Shown in pieces: positions 1 through 7,032 of a DNA stretch of 7,053 bases. The notes under the pieces are model-generated. The model was given only the letters and a program-made list of their open reading frames with translations, had not been told where the DNA came from and made no database searches. Numbering within the stretch: position 1 is the first letter of the stretch; the number at the start of each line of letters is the position of its first letter. The stretch is from contig CAJXPC010000090.1 of assembly GCA_913057845.1 (NCBI GenBank), positions 1 to 7,053 on the forward strand. The letters run 5' to 3'. This stretch comes from an uncultured Pseudomonadota bacterium. GTDB lineage: Bacteria; Pseudomonadota; Gammaproteobacteria; Burkholderiales; Eutrophovitaceae. Made by a program: the position numbers and the translations under genes.

Positions 1-26
1 CAGCGTCAGATGTGTATAAGAGACAG
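1..26 (+). other. Untrimmed Nextera read-1 adapter (not genomic)
   Basis: The first 26 bases equal the 3' end of the Illumina Nextera read-1 transposase adapter. Positions 8-26 are the 19-base Tn5 mosaic end AGATGTGTATAAGAGACAG. Position 27 is therefore the first base that can be genomic. This is library-preparation sequence, not a transposon carried by the organism. Confidence 0.97.
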
Positions 27-523
27 TTATGGGGCTCGCAATTTTTATTATCGCTTTCGGGTTGCCGCGCTCGATACCCTTGGTTGGGGGCATTGTGTTG
101 GCATTGATGACGTTGCCAACCATTATTATCTCGTCTCGCGCAGCTATTCGCGCGGTACCTCCGAGCATTCGAGATGCGGCATTGGGGGTTGGCGCCTCAA
201 AGATGCAGACAATTTTGCACCATGTGATCCCCCCTGCTTTGCCGGGCATGTTGACGGGCACCATTATTGGGATGGCTCAAGCGCTGGGTGAAACGGCGCC
301 ACTTCTGATGATTGGCATGGTTGCCTTCATCGTTGATGTGCCTGGTGGAGTGGCAGAGCCGGCGACCGCGCTTCCAGTTCAGATCTTTATGTGGGCTGAT
401 TTTGCCGAGCGTATGTTCATTCAAAAAACCAGCGCAGCTATTATTGTTCTGTTAGCCTTTTTGATTACCATGAACGCAGGGGCAATAATTCTTCGAAAAA
501 AACTTGAACGACGATGGTTATGA
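27..523 (+). CDS. pstA: Phosphate ABC transporter permease PstA, 3' part only
   Basis: This is the C-terminal part (about 164 residues) of PstA, one of two inner-membrane permease subunits of the PstSCAB high-affinity phosphate importer. The 5' part is cut off by the contig end; the ATG at 29 lies immediately inside the adapter junction and is not a reliable start. Counting from that Met, a run resembling GGIVLALMTLPTIII is followed by the binding-protein-dependent permease EAA loop, seen as DAALGVGASKMQTILHHVIP at about residues 49-68. This loop docks onto the ATPase PstB. Then come IGMAQALGETAPLLMIGM, typical of PstA, and a last hydrophobic helix near residues 137-153 that ends in a basic cytoplasmic tail (RKKLERRW). 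pstB starts 21 bases after the TGA, so the two are surely cotranscribed. The family call is secure; full length is unknown. Confidence 0.95.
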
Positions 524-544
524 TTACGAAACAATGGACAGCGC

Positions 545-1387
545 ATGACTGATGCAGTGAAGAAGACGGGAGAGGTGAAATTCCAAGATCGCGAGATTCC
601 TGAAGAAACGGTTGGGGAAGTCTACGTTGAAAACGCCAGGATGACTGCTCGCGATGTGAGTGTTTACTATGCTGATAAACTTGCGGTTGATGATGTGACT
701 TTGGATATTGGTTATAGCGAGGTTATTGCATTTGTAGGGCCTTCTGGTTGTGGTAAGTCAACTTTGCTTCGATGTTTTAATCGAATGAATGATACGATCG
801 ACATTTGTCGTATGGAGGGCATGATAAAAATTGATGGTGACGATGTCTTTGACCCTAACATTGATGTGGTCTCCCTTAGGGCGCGAGTTGGCATGGTTTT
901 TCAAAAGCCGAATCCATTTCCCAAATCAATTTTTGATAATATTGCTTATGGTCCTCGTATTCATGGTCTAGCGAGGGACAGCATAGAGCTGGATGAAATT
1001 GTTGAACGCTCGCTTGAGAGGGCGGGCTTGTGGAGCGAGGTTAAGGATCGCCTTGATCAACCGGGGACCAGCCTCTCAGGAGGCCAGCAGCAGCGTTTAT
1101 GCATAGCGCGCGCCATTGCCGTGGGTCCAGATGTCATATTAATGGATGAGCCGTGTTCAGCCCTGGATCCGATTGCCACGGCGAAGGTGGAGGAGTTGAT
1201 CTCCGAGTTGCGTGAGCAATATTCTATCGTGATCGTGACACATTCCATGCAGCAGGCAGCCCGTGTATCGGATCGGACGGCTTATTTTCATTTAGGAAAG
1301 CTTATTGAGGTGGGCGAAACGAAGAAAATATTTACAAATCCCATCCACCGATTGACTGAAGACTACATTACTGGCCGTTTCGGTTGA
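545..1387 (+). CDS. pstB: Phosphate ABC transporter ATP-binding protein PstB
   Basis: PstB is the cytoplasmic ATPase that powers phosphate import through PstC/PstA. The 280-residue protein has all ABC motifs: Walker [10 protein letters not shown] at 65-73, Q-loop Gln120 in a [15 protein letters not shown] run typical of PstB, signature LSGGQ at 177-181, Walker B VILMDEP at 197-203 with catalytic Glu202, D-loop SALDP at 205-209, and switch His233. It therefore looks fully active. The N-terminus is about 20-30 residues longer than the roughly 257-residue E. coli protein; the extension (residues 1-31) is acidic and the ABC core begins near residue 32. An internal ATG at 641 (Met33) is an alternative start, but neither start has a strong Shine-Dalgarno sequence. 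The gene follows pstA by 21 bases. The regulator gene phoU, often next, is absent here. Confidence 0.97.
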   Translation: MTDAVKKTGEVKFQDREIPEETVGEVYVENARMTARDVSVYYADKLAVDDVTLDIGYSEVIAFVGPSGCGKSTLLRCFNRMNDTIDICRMEGMIKIDGDDVFDPNIDVVSLRARVGMVFQKPNPFPKSIFDNIAYGPRIHGLARDSIELDEIVERSLERAGLWSEVKDRLDQPGTSLSGGQQQRLCIARAIAVGPDVILMDEPCSALDPIATAKVEELISELREQYSIVIVTHSMQQAARVSDRTAYFHLGKLIEVGETKKIFTNPIHRLTEDYITGRFG

Positions 1388-1451
1388 TTCTTAGCGGGGC
1401 CTAGCGTGGTGGGTTTTGTTTTGTTTCTCTGGTTAAGTTGGCCGCCGAACA

Positions 1452-1481
1452 TTGACCCCAAAGTGTGTAAAAAGGTAGAAT
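1452..1481 (+). promoter_or_regulatory. Sigma70-like promoter upstream of tpiA
   Basis: A TTGACC box (1452-1457) and a TAGAAT box (1476-1481) each match five of six consensus bases and are 18 bases apart. The expected transcription start is near 1488, giving a leader of about 22 bases before the tpiA ATG. It lies in the 123-base gap after pstB, so it would let tpiA-secG be transcribed independently of the phosphate transporter genes. Inferred from motif match only. Confidence 0.6.
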
Positions 1482-1510
1482 CGCGAGGTTTTACTTTAGT
1501 GGTTTAGCGG

Positions 1511-2278
1511 ATGAGTCGTAAAAAATTGGTTGTCGGTAATTGGAAAATGAATGGATCCCTTGCTGATAATGGGGCTCTACTAAGCGGTTTGTCTGTTGCG
1601 TGTGGGCTATCTGGTCTGGATGTTGCGGTATGCGTCCCTAGTCTATATCTCTCGCAGGTGCGGGATTGCCTGACTGCAGGTGCTATAGCTTGGGGAGCTC
1701 AGAATGTTAGTGAGCATGAGGCTGGAGCCTATACCGGTGAGATTTCTGCGAGGATGCTTTCAGAGTTTGGGGTGTCATATGGGCTTGTGGGACATTCTGA
1801 GCGCAGGGCTTTGTATGGTGAGGACAATGAGCTTGTTGGGCAGAAAGCCCAGAAGTTGTTGGGGGTTGGGATTGCGCCCATTATTTGTCTTGGAGAGACT
1901 CTTGGACAAAGGGATGATGGACAGACTTTTGAGGTTGTTTCGGGGCAGCTCTCAGCGGCGATTGAGTGTATTGGGGTGGGGAAGTTAGAGAAGATTGTGT
2001 TGGCGTATGAACCAGTTTGGGCTATTGGAACAGGCTTGACTGCATCTCCTGAGCAGGTTCAGGAAGTGCATGGCTTTCTTAGAGACCAAGTGGCCTTAAT
2101 GGATGCAAATGCCGCGATAGCTATAAAAATTCTTTATGGCGGTAGTGTTAAGCCTGATAATGCTGAGGCTTTATTTCAGCAAAAGGATGTTGATGGTGGG
2201 TTAATCGGGGGGGCTTCACTTAGCCTGGTTGATTTTTTGACAATTTGTCGCTCGGCGATTTCAGTGACAACACATTAA
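1511..2278 (+). CDS. tpiA: Triose-phosphate isomerase
   Basis: TpiA interconverts dihydroxyacetone phosphate and glyceraldehyde 3-phosphate in the cytoplasm, in glycolysis and gluconeogenesis. The 255-residue length is normal for the family. Active-site residues are all present: Asn10 and Lys12 in VVGNWKMNGS, electrophile His95 in GLVGHSERR, and catalytic base Glu167 in LAYEPVWAIGTG. The flexible loop 6 follows directly (about 168-178), and the phosphate-binding segments are LYGGSVKP (208-215) and IGGASL (232-237). The start at 1511 places NWKMN at its usual distance from the N-terminus. The Shine-Dalgarno sequence is poor (only GCGG nearby). The gene ends in tandem stops, TAA then TGA. secG follows after 16 bases, the usual order in many proteobacteria. 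Confidence 0.98.
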   Translation: MSRKKLVVGNWKMNGSLADNGALLSGLSVACGLSGLDVAVCVPSLYLSQVRDCLTAGAIAWGAQNVSEHEAGAYTGEISARMLSEFGVSYGLVGHSERRALYGEDNELVGQKAQKLLGVGIAPIICLGETLGQRDDGQTFEVVSGQLSAAIECIGVGKLEKIVLAYEPVWAIGTGLTASPEQVQEVHGFLRDQVALMDANAAIAIKILYGGSVKPDNAEALFQQKDVDGGLIGGASLSLVDFLTICRSAISVTTH

Positions 2279-2294
2279 TGATTGACTGAATATT

Positions 2295-2654
2295 ATGAGT
2301 TTTATTGTTTTGGTGGTACACGTGCTGGCAGCCTTAGGTGTAATTGGGTTGGTTTTGATGCAGCATGGTAAAGGAGCGGACATGGGTGCTGCTTTTGGAG
2401 GTGGGTCGTCTGGAAGTTTGTTCGGGTCGAGTGGGTCGGCAAACTTCTTAAGTCGGGTGACTGCTATTTTTGCGACTATATTTTTTATAACGAGTATGAG
2501 CTTGAGTTTTCTCCAGTTTGAGAAATCGCGATCTGTCGGTGTGATGTCTGGGGTTACGATTACTTCCCCTGCCGCTGTGCCGGGTGCCGTTGAAGAGCTC
2601 GGTTCAGTTGTTGAAGAGGGCGAAGGTTCTAAAGTTGATGAAATTCCTAAGTGA
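2295..2654 (+). CDS. secG: Preprotein translocase subunit SecG
   Basis: SecG is the small, non-essential inner-membrane subunit of the SecYEG translocon and assists SecA-driven protein export. The 119-residue protein has the family layout: a first transmembrane helix at about 3-21, the signature loop GLVLMQHGKGADMGAAFGGG at 18-37, a glycine/serine-rich linker containing GSLFGSSGS, and a second helix at about 52-73. The remaining 45 or so residues form an acidic, low-complexity tail (several Glu, Val and Ser residues). Such tails vary between species. The gene starts 16 bases after tpiA with no clear Shine-Dalgarno sequence, which suggests translation is partly coupled to tpiA. Its stop codon sits in the loop of an inverted repeat. 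The tRNA-Leu gene follows 49 bases later. Confidence 0.96.
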   Translation: MSFIVLVVHVLAALGVIGLVLMQHGKGADMGAAFGGGSSGSLFGSSGSANFLSRVTAIFATIFFITSMSLSFLQFEKSRSVGVMSGVTITSPAAVPGAVEELGSVVEEGEGSKVDEIPK

Positions 2655-2667
2655 ATATCTTAGGAAT
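2643..2667 (+). repeat. 9-bp inverted repeat spanning the secG stop codon
   Basis: ATTCCTAAG (2643-2651) is exactly complementary to CTTAGGAAT (2659-2667), with a seven-base loop holding the secG TGA. No run of T follows, so it is not a standard intrinsic terminator. It could form an mRNA hairpin that protects or processes the 3' end of the tpiA-secG message ahead of the tRNA. Function is inference. Confidence 0.5.
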
Positions 2668-2703
2668 AACATCGACGAACTTTTGTAAGTAAGTATTTTT
2701 ATT

Positions 2704-2788
2704 GCCGACGTGGTGGAACTGGTAGACACGCCGTCTTGAGGGGGCGGTGACTTAGGTCGTGCGAGTTCGAGTCTCGCCGTCGGCACCA
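2704..2788 (+). tRNA. tRNA-Leu, anticodon GAG
   Basis: The 85-base gene folds as a class II tRNA. The acceptor stem GCCGACG (2704-2710) pairs perfectly with CGTCGGC (2778-2784), followed by discriminator A and an encoded CCA (2786-2788). The anticodon stem CCGTC/GGCGG (2731-2735/2743-2747, one G-T pair) closes a seven-base loop with anticodon GAG at 2738-2740, reading CUC and CUU. The long variable arm (GAC/GTC stem, 2749-2758) and the T arm GCGAG-TTCGAGT-CTCGC (2761-2777) confirm leucine identity. A tRNA-Leu(GAG) just after secG is also found in E. coli (leuU). I see no convincing promoter or terminator of its own, so it may be cut from a longer transcript. Confidence 0.97.
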
Positions 2789-2822
2789 AAACTGCATGTA
2801 AAGTCGTTAATGATTTAGCGGC

Positions 2823-2858
2823 TTGAACTATTAGTGAAACGCAAGTCTGATAATCAGA
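2823..2858 (+). promoter_or_regulatory. Possible nuoA promoter with overlapping 13-base dyad
   Basis: A TTGAAC box at 2823-2828 precedes GATAAT at 2849-2854 (five of six bases of a -10 consensus), but the 20-base spacing is longer than ideal. The -10 candidate lies inside a perfect dyad, TCTGAT-A-ATCAGA (2846-2858), which looks like a small operator. It lies 25 bases before the nuoA start. The symmetry is plain in the sequence; promoter activity and repressor binding are guesses. Confidence 0.3.
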
Positions 2859-2883
2859 TTGAATCGTGGCGCGGAGTAATTGA

Positions 2884-3252
2884 ATGATAGCTGAATATTT
2901 CCCAATTTTATTGTTTATCGTTGTCGGTGTTACCGTGGGATTAGTGTTGCCCTTAACTGGAGCTGTGCTCAGTCGGGCTCTCCGTTCTCATAATCCAGAT
3001 GCGGCTAAATTAACCGCCTACGAGTGTGGTTTTGATGCATTCGAGGATGCTCGAACAAAGTTTGATGTTAGATATTATCTTGTGGCTATTTTATTCATTA
3101 TTTTTGATCTTGAGATTGCATTCTTGTTCCCTTGGGCGGTTGCGCTCGACCAGATTGGTTTAACTGGTTTTGTCGCTATGATGATTTTTCTTACTTTGTT
3201 GGTCGTGGGGTTTATTTACGAATGGAAAAAAGGAGCCCTAGATTGGGATTAG
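2884..3252 (+). CDS. nuoA: NADH-quinone oxidoreductase subunit A (NuoA)
   Basis: NuoA is a small membrane subunit of respiratory complex I (NDH-1), located where the membrane arm meets the quinone-binding module. The 122-residue protein has three predicted membrane helices at about 5-30, 64-88 and 93-113. The conserved loop [12 protein letters not shown] (42-53) contains the Cys48 region that reports active/deactive state in complex I, followed by [20 protein letters not shown] with the conserved acidic residues Asp75 and Glu77 in the membrane. The C-terminal KKGALDWD motif is also typical. A GGAG Shine-Dalgarno sequence at 2873-2876, seven bases before the ATG, supports the start. It is the first gene of the nuo operon; nuoB begins 12 bases after its stop. 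Confidence 0.98.
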   Translation: MIAEYFPILLFIVVGVTVGLVLPLTGAVLSRALRSHNPDAAKLTAYECGFDAFEDARTKFDVRYYLVAILFIIFDLEIAFLFPWAVALDQIGLTGFVAMMIFLTLLVVGFIYEWKKGALDWD

Positions 3253-3264
3253 GTTGCAGCGAAT

Positions 3265-3741
3265 ATGATTATTGAGGAAATTCAAGAGAAGGGTTTTGTA
3301 ACAACGAGCGTTGATGCGGTCGTCAATTGGACGCGTACCGGGTCGCTGTGGCCGATGACTTTTGGCTTGGCTTGTTGTGCTGTTGAAATGATGCATGCCG
3401 GTGCCGCTCGCTATGATTTGGACCGGTTTGGTATCGTCTTTCGACCGAGCCCTCGGCAATCTGACCTGATGATTGTGGCGGGAACGCTGTGTAACAAGAT
3501 GGCTCCGGCTCTTCGGAGGGTATACGACCAAATGGCCGAGCCGCGATGGGTTATTTCTATGGGATCCTGTGCAAATGGTGGCGGGTATTATCACTATTCG
3601 TATTCGGTCGTGCGTGGATGCGACCGTATTGTTCCTGTTGACGTTTATGTTCCAGGATGCCCACCTACAGCTGAGGCGTTGCTCTACGGTATTGTGCAGC
3701 TTCAAAATAAGATTAAAAGGACAAATACGATTGCGCGTTAA
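3265..3741 (+). CDS. nuoB: NADH-quinone oxidoreductase subunit B (NuoB)
   Basis: NuoB (PSST/20-kDa homologue) carries the terminal iron-sulfur cluster N2, which hands electrons to quinone at the junction of the peripheral and membrane arms. The 158-residue protein shows all four N2 ligands: adjacent Cys37 and Cys38 in [10 protein letters not shown], Cys102 in GSCANGGG, and Cys132 in [14 protein letters not shown]. Other conserved runs are [20 protein letters not shown] and [15 protein letters not shown], and the end [14 protein letters not shown] is much like betaproteobacterial NuoB as I remember it. Length is normal. The Shine-Dalgarno sequence is weak (AGG about 11 bases upstream), so translation may be coupled to nuoA, 12 bases away. 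Confidence 0.98.
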   Translation: MIIEEIQEKGFVTTSVDAVVNWTRTGSLWPMTFGLACCAVEMMHAGAARYDLDRFGIVFRPSPRQSDLMIVAGTLCNKMAPALRRVYDQMAEPRWVISMGSCANGGGYYHYSYSVVRGCDRIVPVDVYVPGCPPTAEALLYGIVQLQNKIKRTNTIAR

Positions 3742-3770
3742 ATAGCGCGGTAGACTGGCTTAGGGGTTAA

Positions 3771-4367
3771 GTGAATCAAGTGCATCAAATTTTGGTAGAG
3801 AGGTTAAAGTCTAATCTGGAGCTAACAGGGGACGCTGTTCGTTATGAGCTTGGCGAAGTGACGCTTACGTTGGCGGCATTGGACCTGCCTGCGAGCATGA
3901 TCTTATTGAGGGATACTCCAGATTTGAAATTCAATCAACTTGTGGATGTCTGTGGTGTGGACTACAGAGATTACCCATCGAAAGATCGATGTTCTAGCAG
4001 GTTCGCAGTTGTTTATCATTTGTTATCCATTGATTTGAATCATCGTGTGCGGGTGCGGGTTTTTTGCGATGACGATGAGCAGCCTGCAGTTTCTTCAGTA
4101 GTCGACATTTGGCCTGGCGCTAATTGGTTTGAGCGTGAGGCATTTGATCTTTTTGGTATCGTTTTTGATGGCCATCCCGACCTGAGGAGACTCTTAACTG
4201 ATTACGGTTTTGTAGGGCATCCACTTAGGAAAGATTTCCCTTTATCAGGTCATGTTGAGGTGCGTTATGATCCGATAGAAAAACGAGTGGTTTACCAGCC
4301 TGTGACGATTGAGCCTCGGGAGATTGTCCCGCGAGTTATACGAGAGGACTCTTATGGCGATGTTTAG
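3771..4367 (+). CDS. nuoC: NADH-quinone oxidoreductase subunit C (NuoC)
   Basis: NuoC (30-kDa subunit homologue) is part of the hydrophilic connecting module of complex I and packs against NuoD and NuoB; it binds no cofactor. The 198-residue protein carries the family signature at 121-161: an [20 protein letters not shown] run, then [20 protein letters not shown]. The start is a GTG with AGGGG (3762-3766) four bases upstream. A second in-frame GTG at 3780 is possible but would be 13 bases from that site. The gap from nuoB is 29 bases and to the preferred nuoD start 38 bases. nuoC is a separate gene, unlike the fused nuoCD of enterobacteria and Pseudomonas, which fits a betaproteobacterium or a gammaproteobacterium outside those groups. 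Confidence 0.96.
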   Translation: MNQVHQILVERLKSNLELTGDAVRYELGEVTLTLAALDLPASMILLRDTPDLKFNQLVDVCGVDYRDYPSKDRCSSRFAVVYHLLSIDLNHRVRVRVFCDDDEQPAVSSVVDIWPGANWFEREAFDLFGIVFDGHPDLRRLLTDYGFVGHPLRKDFPLSGHVEVRYDPIEKRVVYQPVTIEPREIVPRVIREDSYGDV

Positions 4368-4405
4368 TGGGATGGTGTGGCGTCGATGTGAAAAGAGATT
4401 GCTAC

Positions 4406-5659
4406 ATGGCTGAAATTAAAAATTACACAATGAATTTTGGTCCGCAGCACCCAGCCGCGCACGGAGTGTTACGTCTGGTGCTCGAGCTTGACGGGGAGGT
4501 GATTGAACGCATTGATCCCCATATTGGGTTACTTCACCGTGGAACCGAAAAGTTAGCAGAACATAAAACGTTCTTGCAGTCGGTCCCATATATGGATCGA
4601 TTGGATTACGTGTCAATGATGTGTAATGAGCATGCTTACGTCATGGCAATCGAAAAATTGCTCGGCGTGGATGTGCCTATCCGAGCGCAATATATTCGTG
4701 TCATGTTTGATGAAATTACTCGGATATTAAATCACTTATTATGGCTAGGTGCGCATGCGTTGGATGTCGGGGCCATGACAGTGTTCCTCTATTGTTTTCG
4801 CGAGCGTGAGGACTTAATGGATTGTTACGAAGCGGTATCGGGCGCGCGTCTGCATTCGGCCTATTACCGACCCGGCGGTGTTTATCGAGATTTGCCAGAT
4901 GTTATGCCTCAATACGAAGCGTCTAAGTTTCGTAATCAAAAGGAAATCAATAAACTGAACGAAAATCGACAAGGATCGTTACTTGATTTTATTGAGTACT
5001 TTACGAGCCATTTCCCTAGCAAGGTGGATGAATATGAAACCTTGTTAACTGATAACCGTATCTGGAAGCAGCGGACCGTGGACATTGGTGTGGTGACGCC
5101 GGAAAGGGCTGCCGCATTAGGGTTTACTGGGCCTATGCTTCGGGGTTCGGGCATTGCTTGGGACTTGCGAAAAAAACAACCTTACGATGCTTATGATTTG
5201 GTTGATTTTGATGTTCCTGTGGGCACTAACGGGGACTGTTACGACCGATATTTAGTGCGTGTTGAAGAGATGCGTCAGTCGAACCACATCATCAAACAAT
5301 GTATTGGCTGGCTGAGAAAAAACCCAGGGCCAATTATTACGAAAAATACTAAAGTTGCCCCACCTTCACGTGAAGATATGAAGGTGAATATGGAAGATCT
5401 TATCCATCACTTCAAGTTGTTCACAGAAGGGATGCATGTCCCGGCTGGTGAGGCTTACTGTGCCGTCGAAGCGCCAAAGGGGGAGTTTGGAATTTATTTA
5501 GTCTCGGATGGGGCCAATAAGCCCTACCGGTTAAAGATAAGAGCGCCAGGATTCGCGCATTTATCGGCAATAGATGAAATGACCAGGGGGCATATGATCG
5601 CTGATCTTGTAGCCATAATTGGTACTCAGGATGTTGTGTTTGGAGAGATTGATCGATGA
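4406..5659 (+). CDS. nuoD: NADH-quinone oxidoreductase subunit D (NuoD)
   Basis: NuoD (49-kDa homologue) forms, with NuoB, the quinone-reduction pocket of complex I. From the ATG at 4406 it is 417 residues, the usual bacterial length, starting [20 protein letters not shown]. An in-frame GTG at 4367 would add 13 residues not expected in the family; AGAG eight bases before 4406 supports the ATG. His19 in GPQHPAAHG and Tyr68 in [12 protein letters not shown] correspond to the quinone-contacting His59 and Tyr108 of the bovine protein, with the same 49-residue spacing. Later conserved runs include MRGSGI-like [12 protein letters not shown] and, at the end, [14 protein letters not shown]. The TGA overlaps the nuoE ATG by four bases (ATGA), implying coupled translation. 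Confidence 0.97.
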   Translation: MAEIKNYTMNFGPQHPAAHGVLRLVLELDGEVIERIDPHIGLLHRGTEKLAEHKTFLQSVPYMDRLDYVSMMCNEHAYVMAIEKLLGVDVPIRAQYIRVMFDEITRILNHLLWLGAHALDVGAMTVFLYCFREREDLMDCYEAVSGARLHSAYYRPGGVYRDLPDVMPQYEASKFRNQKEINKLNENRQGSLLDFIEYFTSHFPSKVDEYETLLTDNRIWKQRTVDIGVVTPERAAALGFTGPMLRGSGIAWDLRKKQPYDAYDLVDFDVPVGTNGDCYDRYLVRVEEMRQSNHIIKQCIGWLRKNPGPIITKNTKVAPPSREDMKVNMEDLIHHFKLFTEGMHVPAGEAYCAVEAPKGEFGIYLVSDGANKPYRLKIRAPGFAHLSAIDEMTRGHMIADLVAIIGTQDVVFGEIDR

Positions 5660-6150
5660 GTGGAGTCAGACTATTGAGTGTAGAGGCTTATGGGGCAATT
5701 GATAAAGAGATCGCGAAGTATCCTGTGGATCGAAAGTCCTCCGCAGTTATGGCGGCTTTAGCGATAGCGCAAAATGAATTAGGTTGGGTTTCCGAATCCG
5801 TTGTGGCAGATGTCGCGGAGTACCTAGAGATGCGTGCTATAGCGGTATGGGAAGTGGCAACGTTTTATGGCATGTACAACTTGAATAAACCTGGGCGTTT
5901 TAAATTAGCGATTTGCACCAACTTACCTTGTGCGTTGCAGGGTGCCAATCAAACGGTGGATCAATTGAAAGCAGCCCTTGGTATTAACTTCAATGAGACA
6001 ACCTCGGATGGCTCCGTAACCTTAAAAGAGGCGGAATGCATGGGAGCCTGTGGAGATGCGCCGGTAGTCATTATTAATGATCGCGAGATGCGCGGTAAAG
6101 TAAGCGTTGGAGACGTTGATGGATTAGTAGAGGAGTTAAAAGCGCGATGA
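5656..6150 (+). CDS. nuoE: NADH-quinone oxidoreductase subunit E (NuoE)
   Basis: NuoE (24-kDa homologue) belongs to the NADH-dehydrogenase module and holds the [2Fe-2S] cluster N1a close to the FMN of NuoF. The 164-residue protein has a thioredoxin-like C-terminal domain with the four cluster cysteines in the usual spacing: Cys87 and Cys92 (CTNLPC), Cys128 and Cys132 (ECMGAC). The helical N-terminal half includes [16 protein letters not shown] and [12 protein letters not shown], both typical. GGAGAG at 5642-5647, eight bases before the ATG, supports the start. The gene overlaps nuoD and nuoF by four bases at each end. The sequence resembles betaproteobacterial NuoE more than E. coli NuoE, judged from memory. 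Confidence 0.97.
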   Translation: MSGVRLLSVEAYGAIDKEIAKYPVDRKSSAVMAALAIAQNELGWVSESVVADVAEYLEMRAIAVWEVATFYGMYNLNKPGRFKLAICTNLPCALQGANQTVDQLKAALGINFNETTSDGSVTLKEAECMGACGDAPVVIINDREMRGKVSVGDVDGLVEELKAR

Positions 6151-7032
6151 TTACATCAAATCCTCCATTCCCAACCACTAGTTATGGCCCGGATGCCTCG
6201 ATTATGAAGGGTATTGACGGTCTGAACTGGAACCTTGCGGATTATGTTAAGAGGGGTGGGTATCAAGCGCTTCGAAAAATTCTTAAGGAAGGGGTCTCAC
6301 CCTCGGATGTGATCGCGGAAGTAAAGAATTCGGCGCTCAGAGGTAGAGGCGGAGCTGGATTCCCCACGGGGCTTAAGTGGAGTTTTATGCCCAAAGGAGA
6401 GGGGCAAAAGTATGTGATTTGCAATTCTGATGAGGGAGAGCCTGGCACATTTAAAGATCGTGATCTCCTCAGATATAACCCACATGTCGTGATTGAGGGT
6501 ATGGCCATTGCTGCTTATGCCATAGGGGCTACTGTGGGATACAACTACATCCACGGGGAAATTTGGGAAGTTTATGAGCGGTTTGAGAAAGCGCTAGACG
6601 AGGCAAGGGCGGCAGGATATTTGGGTAAAGAGATTTTGGGGTCACAGTTCGCGTTTGATCTGCATGCGCATCATGGGTTCGGTGCTTATATATGTGGCGA
6701 AGAAACAGCCCTTCTAGAAAGCATTGAAGGTAAAAAGGGTCAGCCAAGATTAAAACCTCCTTTTCCAGCTTTAATAGGATTATATGGATGTCCAACAATA
6801 ATTAATAACGTGGAAACTATAGCTGTTATTCCAACGATTTTGAGAAAAGGTGGCAAATGGTTTGCTTCATTAGGTAAAGCAAAAAATACAGGAACTAAAA
6901 TATTTTGTATATCTGGAAATGTTAATAAACCATGTAACGTTGAAGAAGAAATGAGTATATCTCTTAAAGAATTAATCGAAGTTCATGCTGGTGGAGTAAT
7001 TGGTGGATGGGAAAATTTACAAGCTGTTATAC
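6147..7032 (+). CDS. nuoF: NADH-quinone oxidoreductase subunit F (NuoF), 3'-truncated and probably chimeric
   Basis: NuoF (51-kDa homologue) binds NADH and FMN and normally a [4Fe-4S] cluster (N3), starting electron flow in complex I. The frame opens at an ATG overlapping the nuoE stop (ATGA), with GAGGAG at 6130-6135, and stays open to the contig end: about 295 of the usual 420-440 residues. Visible are the FMN/NADH glycine-rich loop [11 protein letters not shown] (65-75), [15 protein letters not shown] (92-106) and [13 protein letters not shown] (179-191). The C-terminal cluster-binding domain is missing. Residues 1 to about 190 are beta/gamma type; residues about 200-295 are alphaproteobacterial/mitochondrial type (GCPT-INNVET, then KPC-VEEEMS) with strongly A/T-ending codons. 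The final codons run into adapter, so the apparent tail after Ile295-Pro is false. Treat only about 6147-6700 as belonging to the upstream genome. Confidence 0.9.
6747..7032 (+). other. AT-rich nuoF segment, apparently from a different (alphaproteobacterial) genome
   Basis: From codon 201 to 295 of the nuoF frame only about 10 of 95 codons end in G or C, compared with about 49 of 100 for codons 50-150 (hand counts). The encoded residues follow the alphaproteobacterial/mitochondrial NuoF pattern: [32 protein letters not shown] and GGW-NL-AVIP. The upstream part follows the beta/gamma pattern. An AT-rich alphaproteobacterium such as a SAR11-like organism is a reasonable guess for the source. 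The exact breakpoint cannot be placed because the region around 6681-6770 is conserved in both types. Confidence 0.8.

Noticed and set aside
10..291. Open frame of 93 codons starting at position 10
   Set aside because: It begins inside the adapter and lies in another frame over pstA; no family resemblance.
1388..1430. Intrinsic terminator after pstB, suggested by the T-rich stretch near 1413-1428
   Set aside because: The T-rich stretch is interrupted by G, and I find no stem of useful length just before it; only short GC pairings are possible.
2604..2789. 61-codon minus-strand frame covering the tRNA gene
   Set aside because: It reads through the reverse complement of the tRNA and the secG tail, a common false gene call.
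3238..3705. 155-codon open frame on the minus strand across nuoB
   Set aside because: Antisense shadow of nuoB, which has all its cluster ligands intact; no ribosome site or recognisable domain.
6263..6798. Three overlapping minus-strand open frames across nuoF
   Set aside because: Antisense shadows of a clear nuoF coding frame; one also crosses the suspected chimeric join.
6747..7032. Horizontal transfer or a novel mosaic NuoF
   Set aside because: Position in a highly conserved stretch, abrupt switch in codon use and nearby adapter make an artefact the simpler explanation; kept only as a remote alternative.
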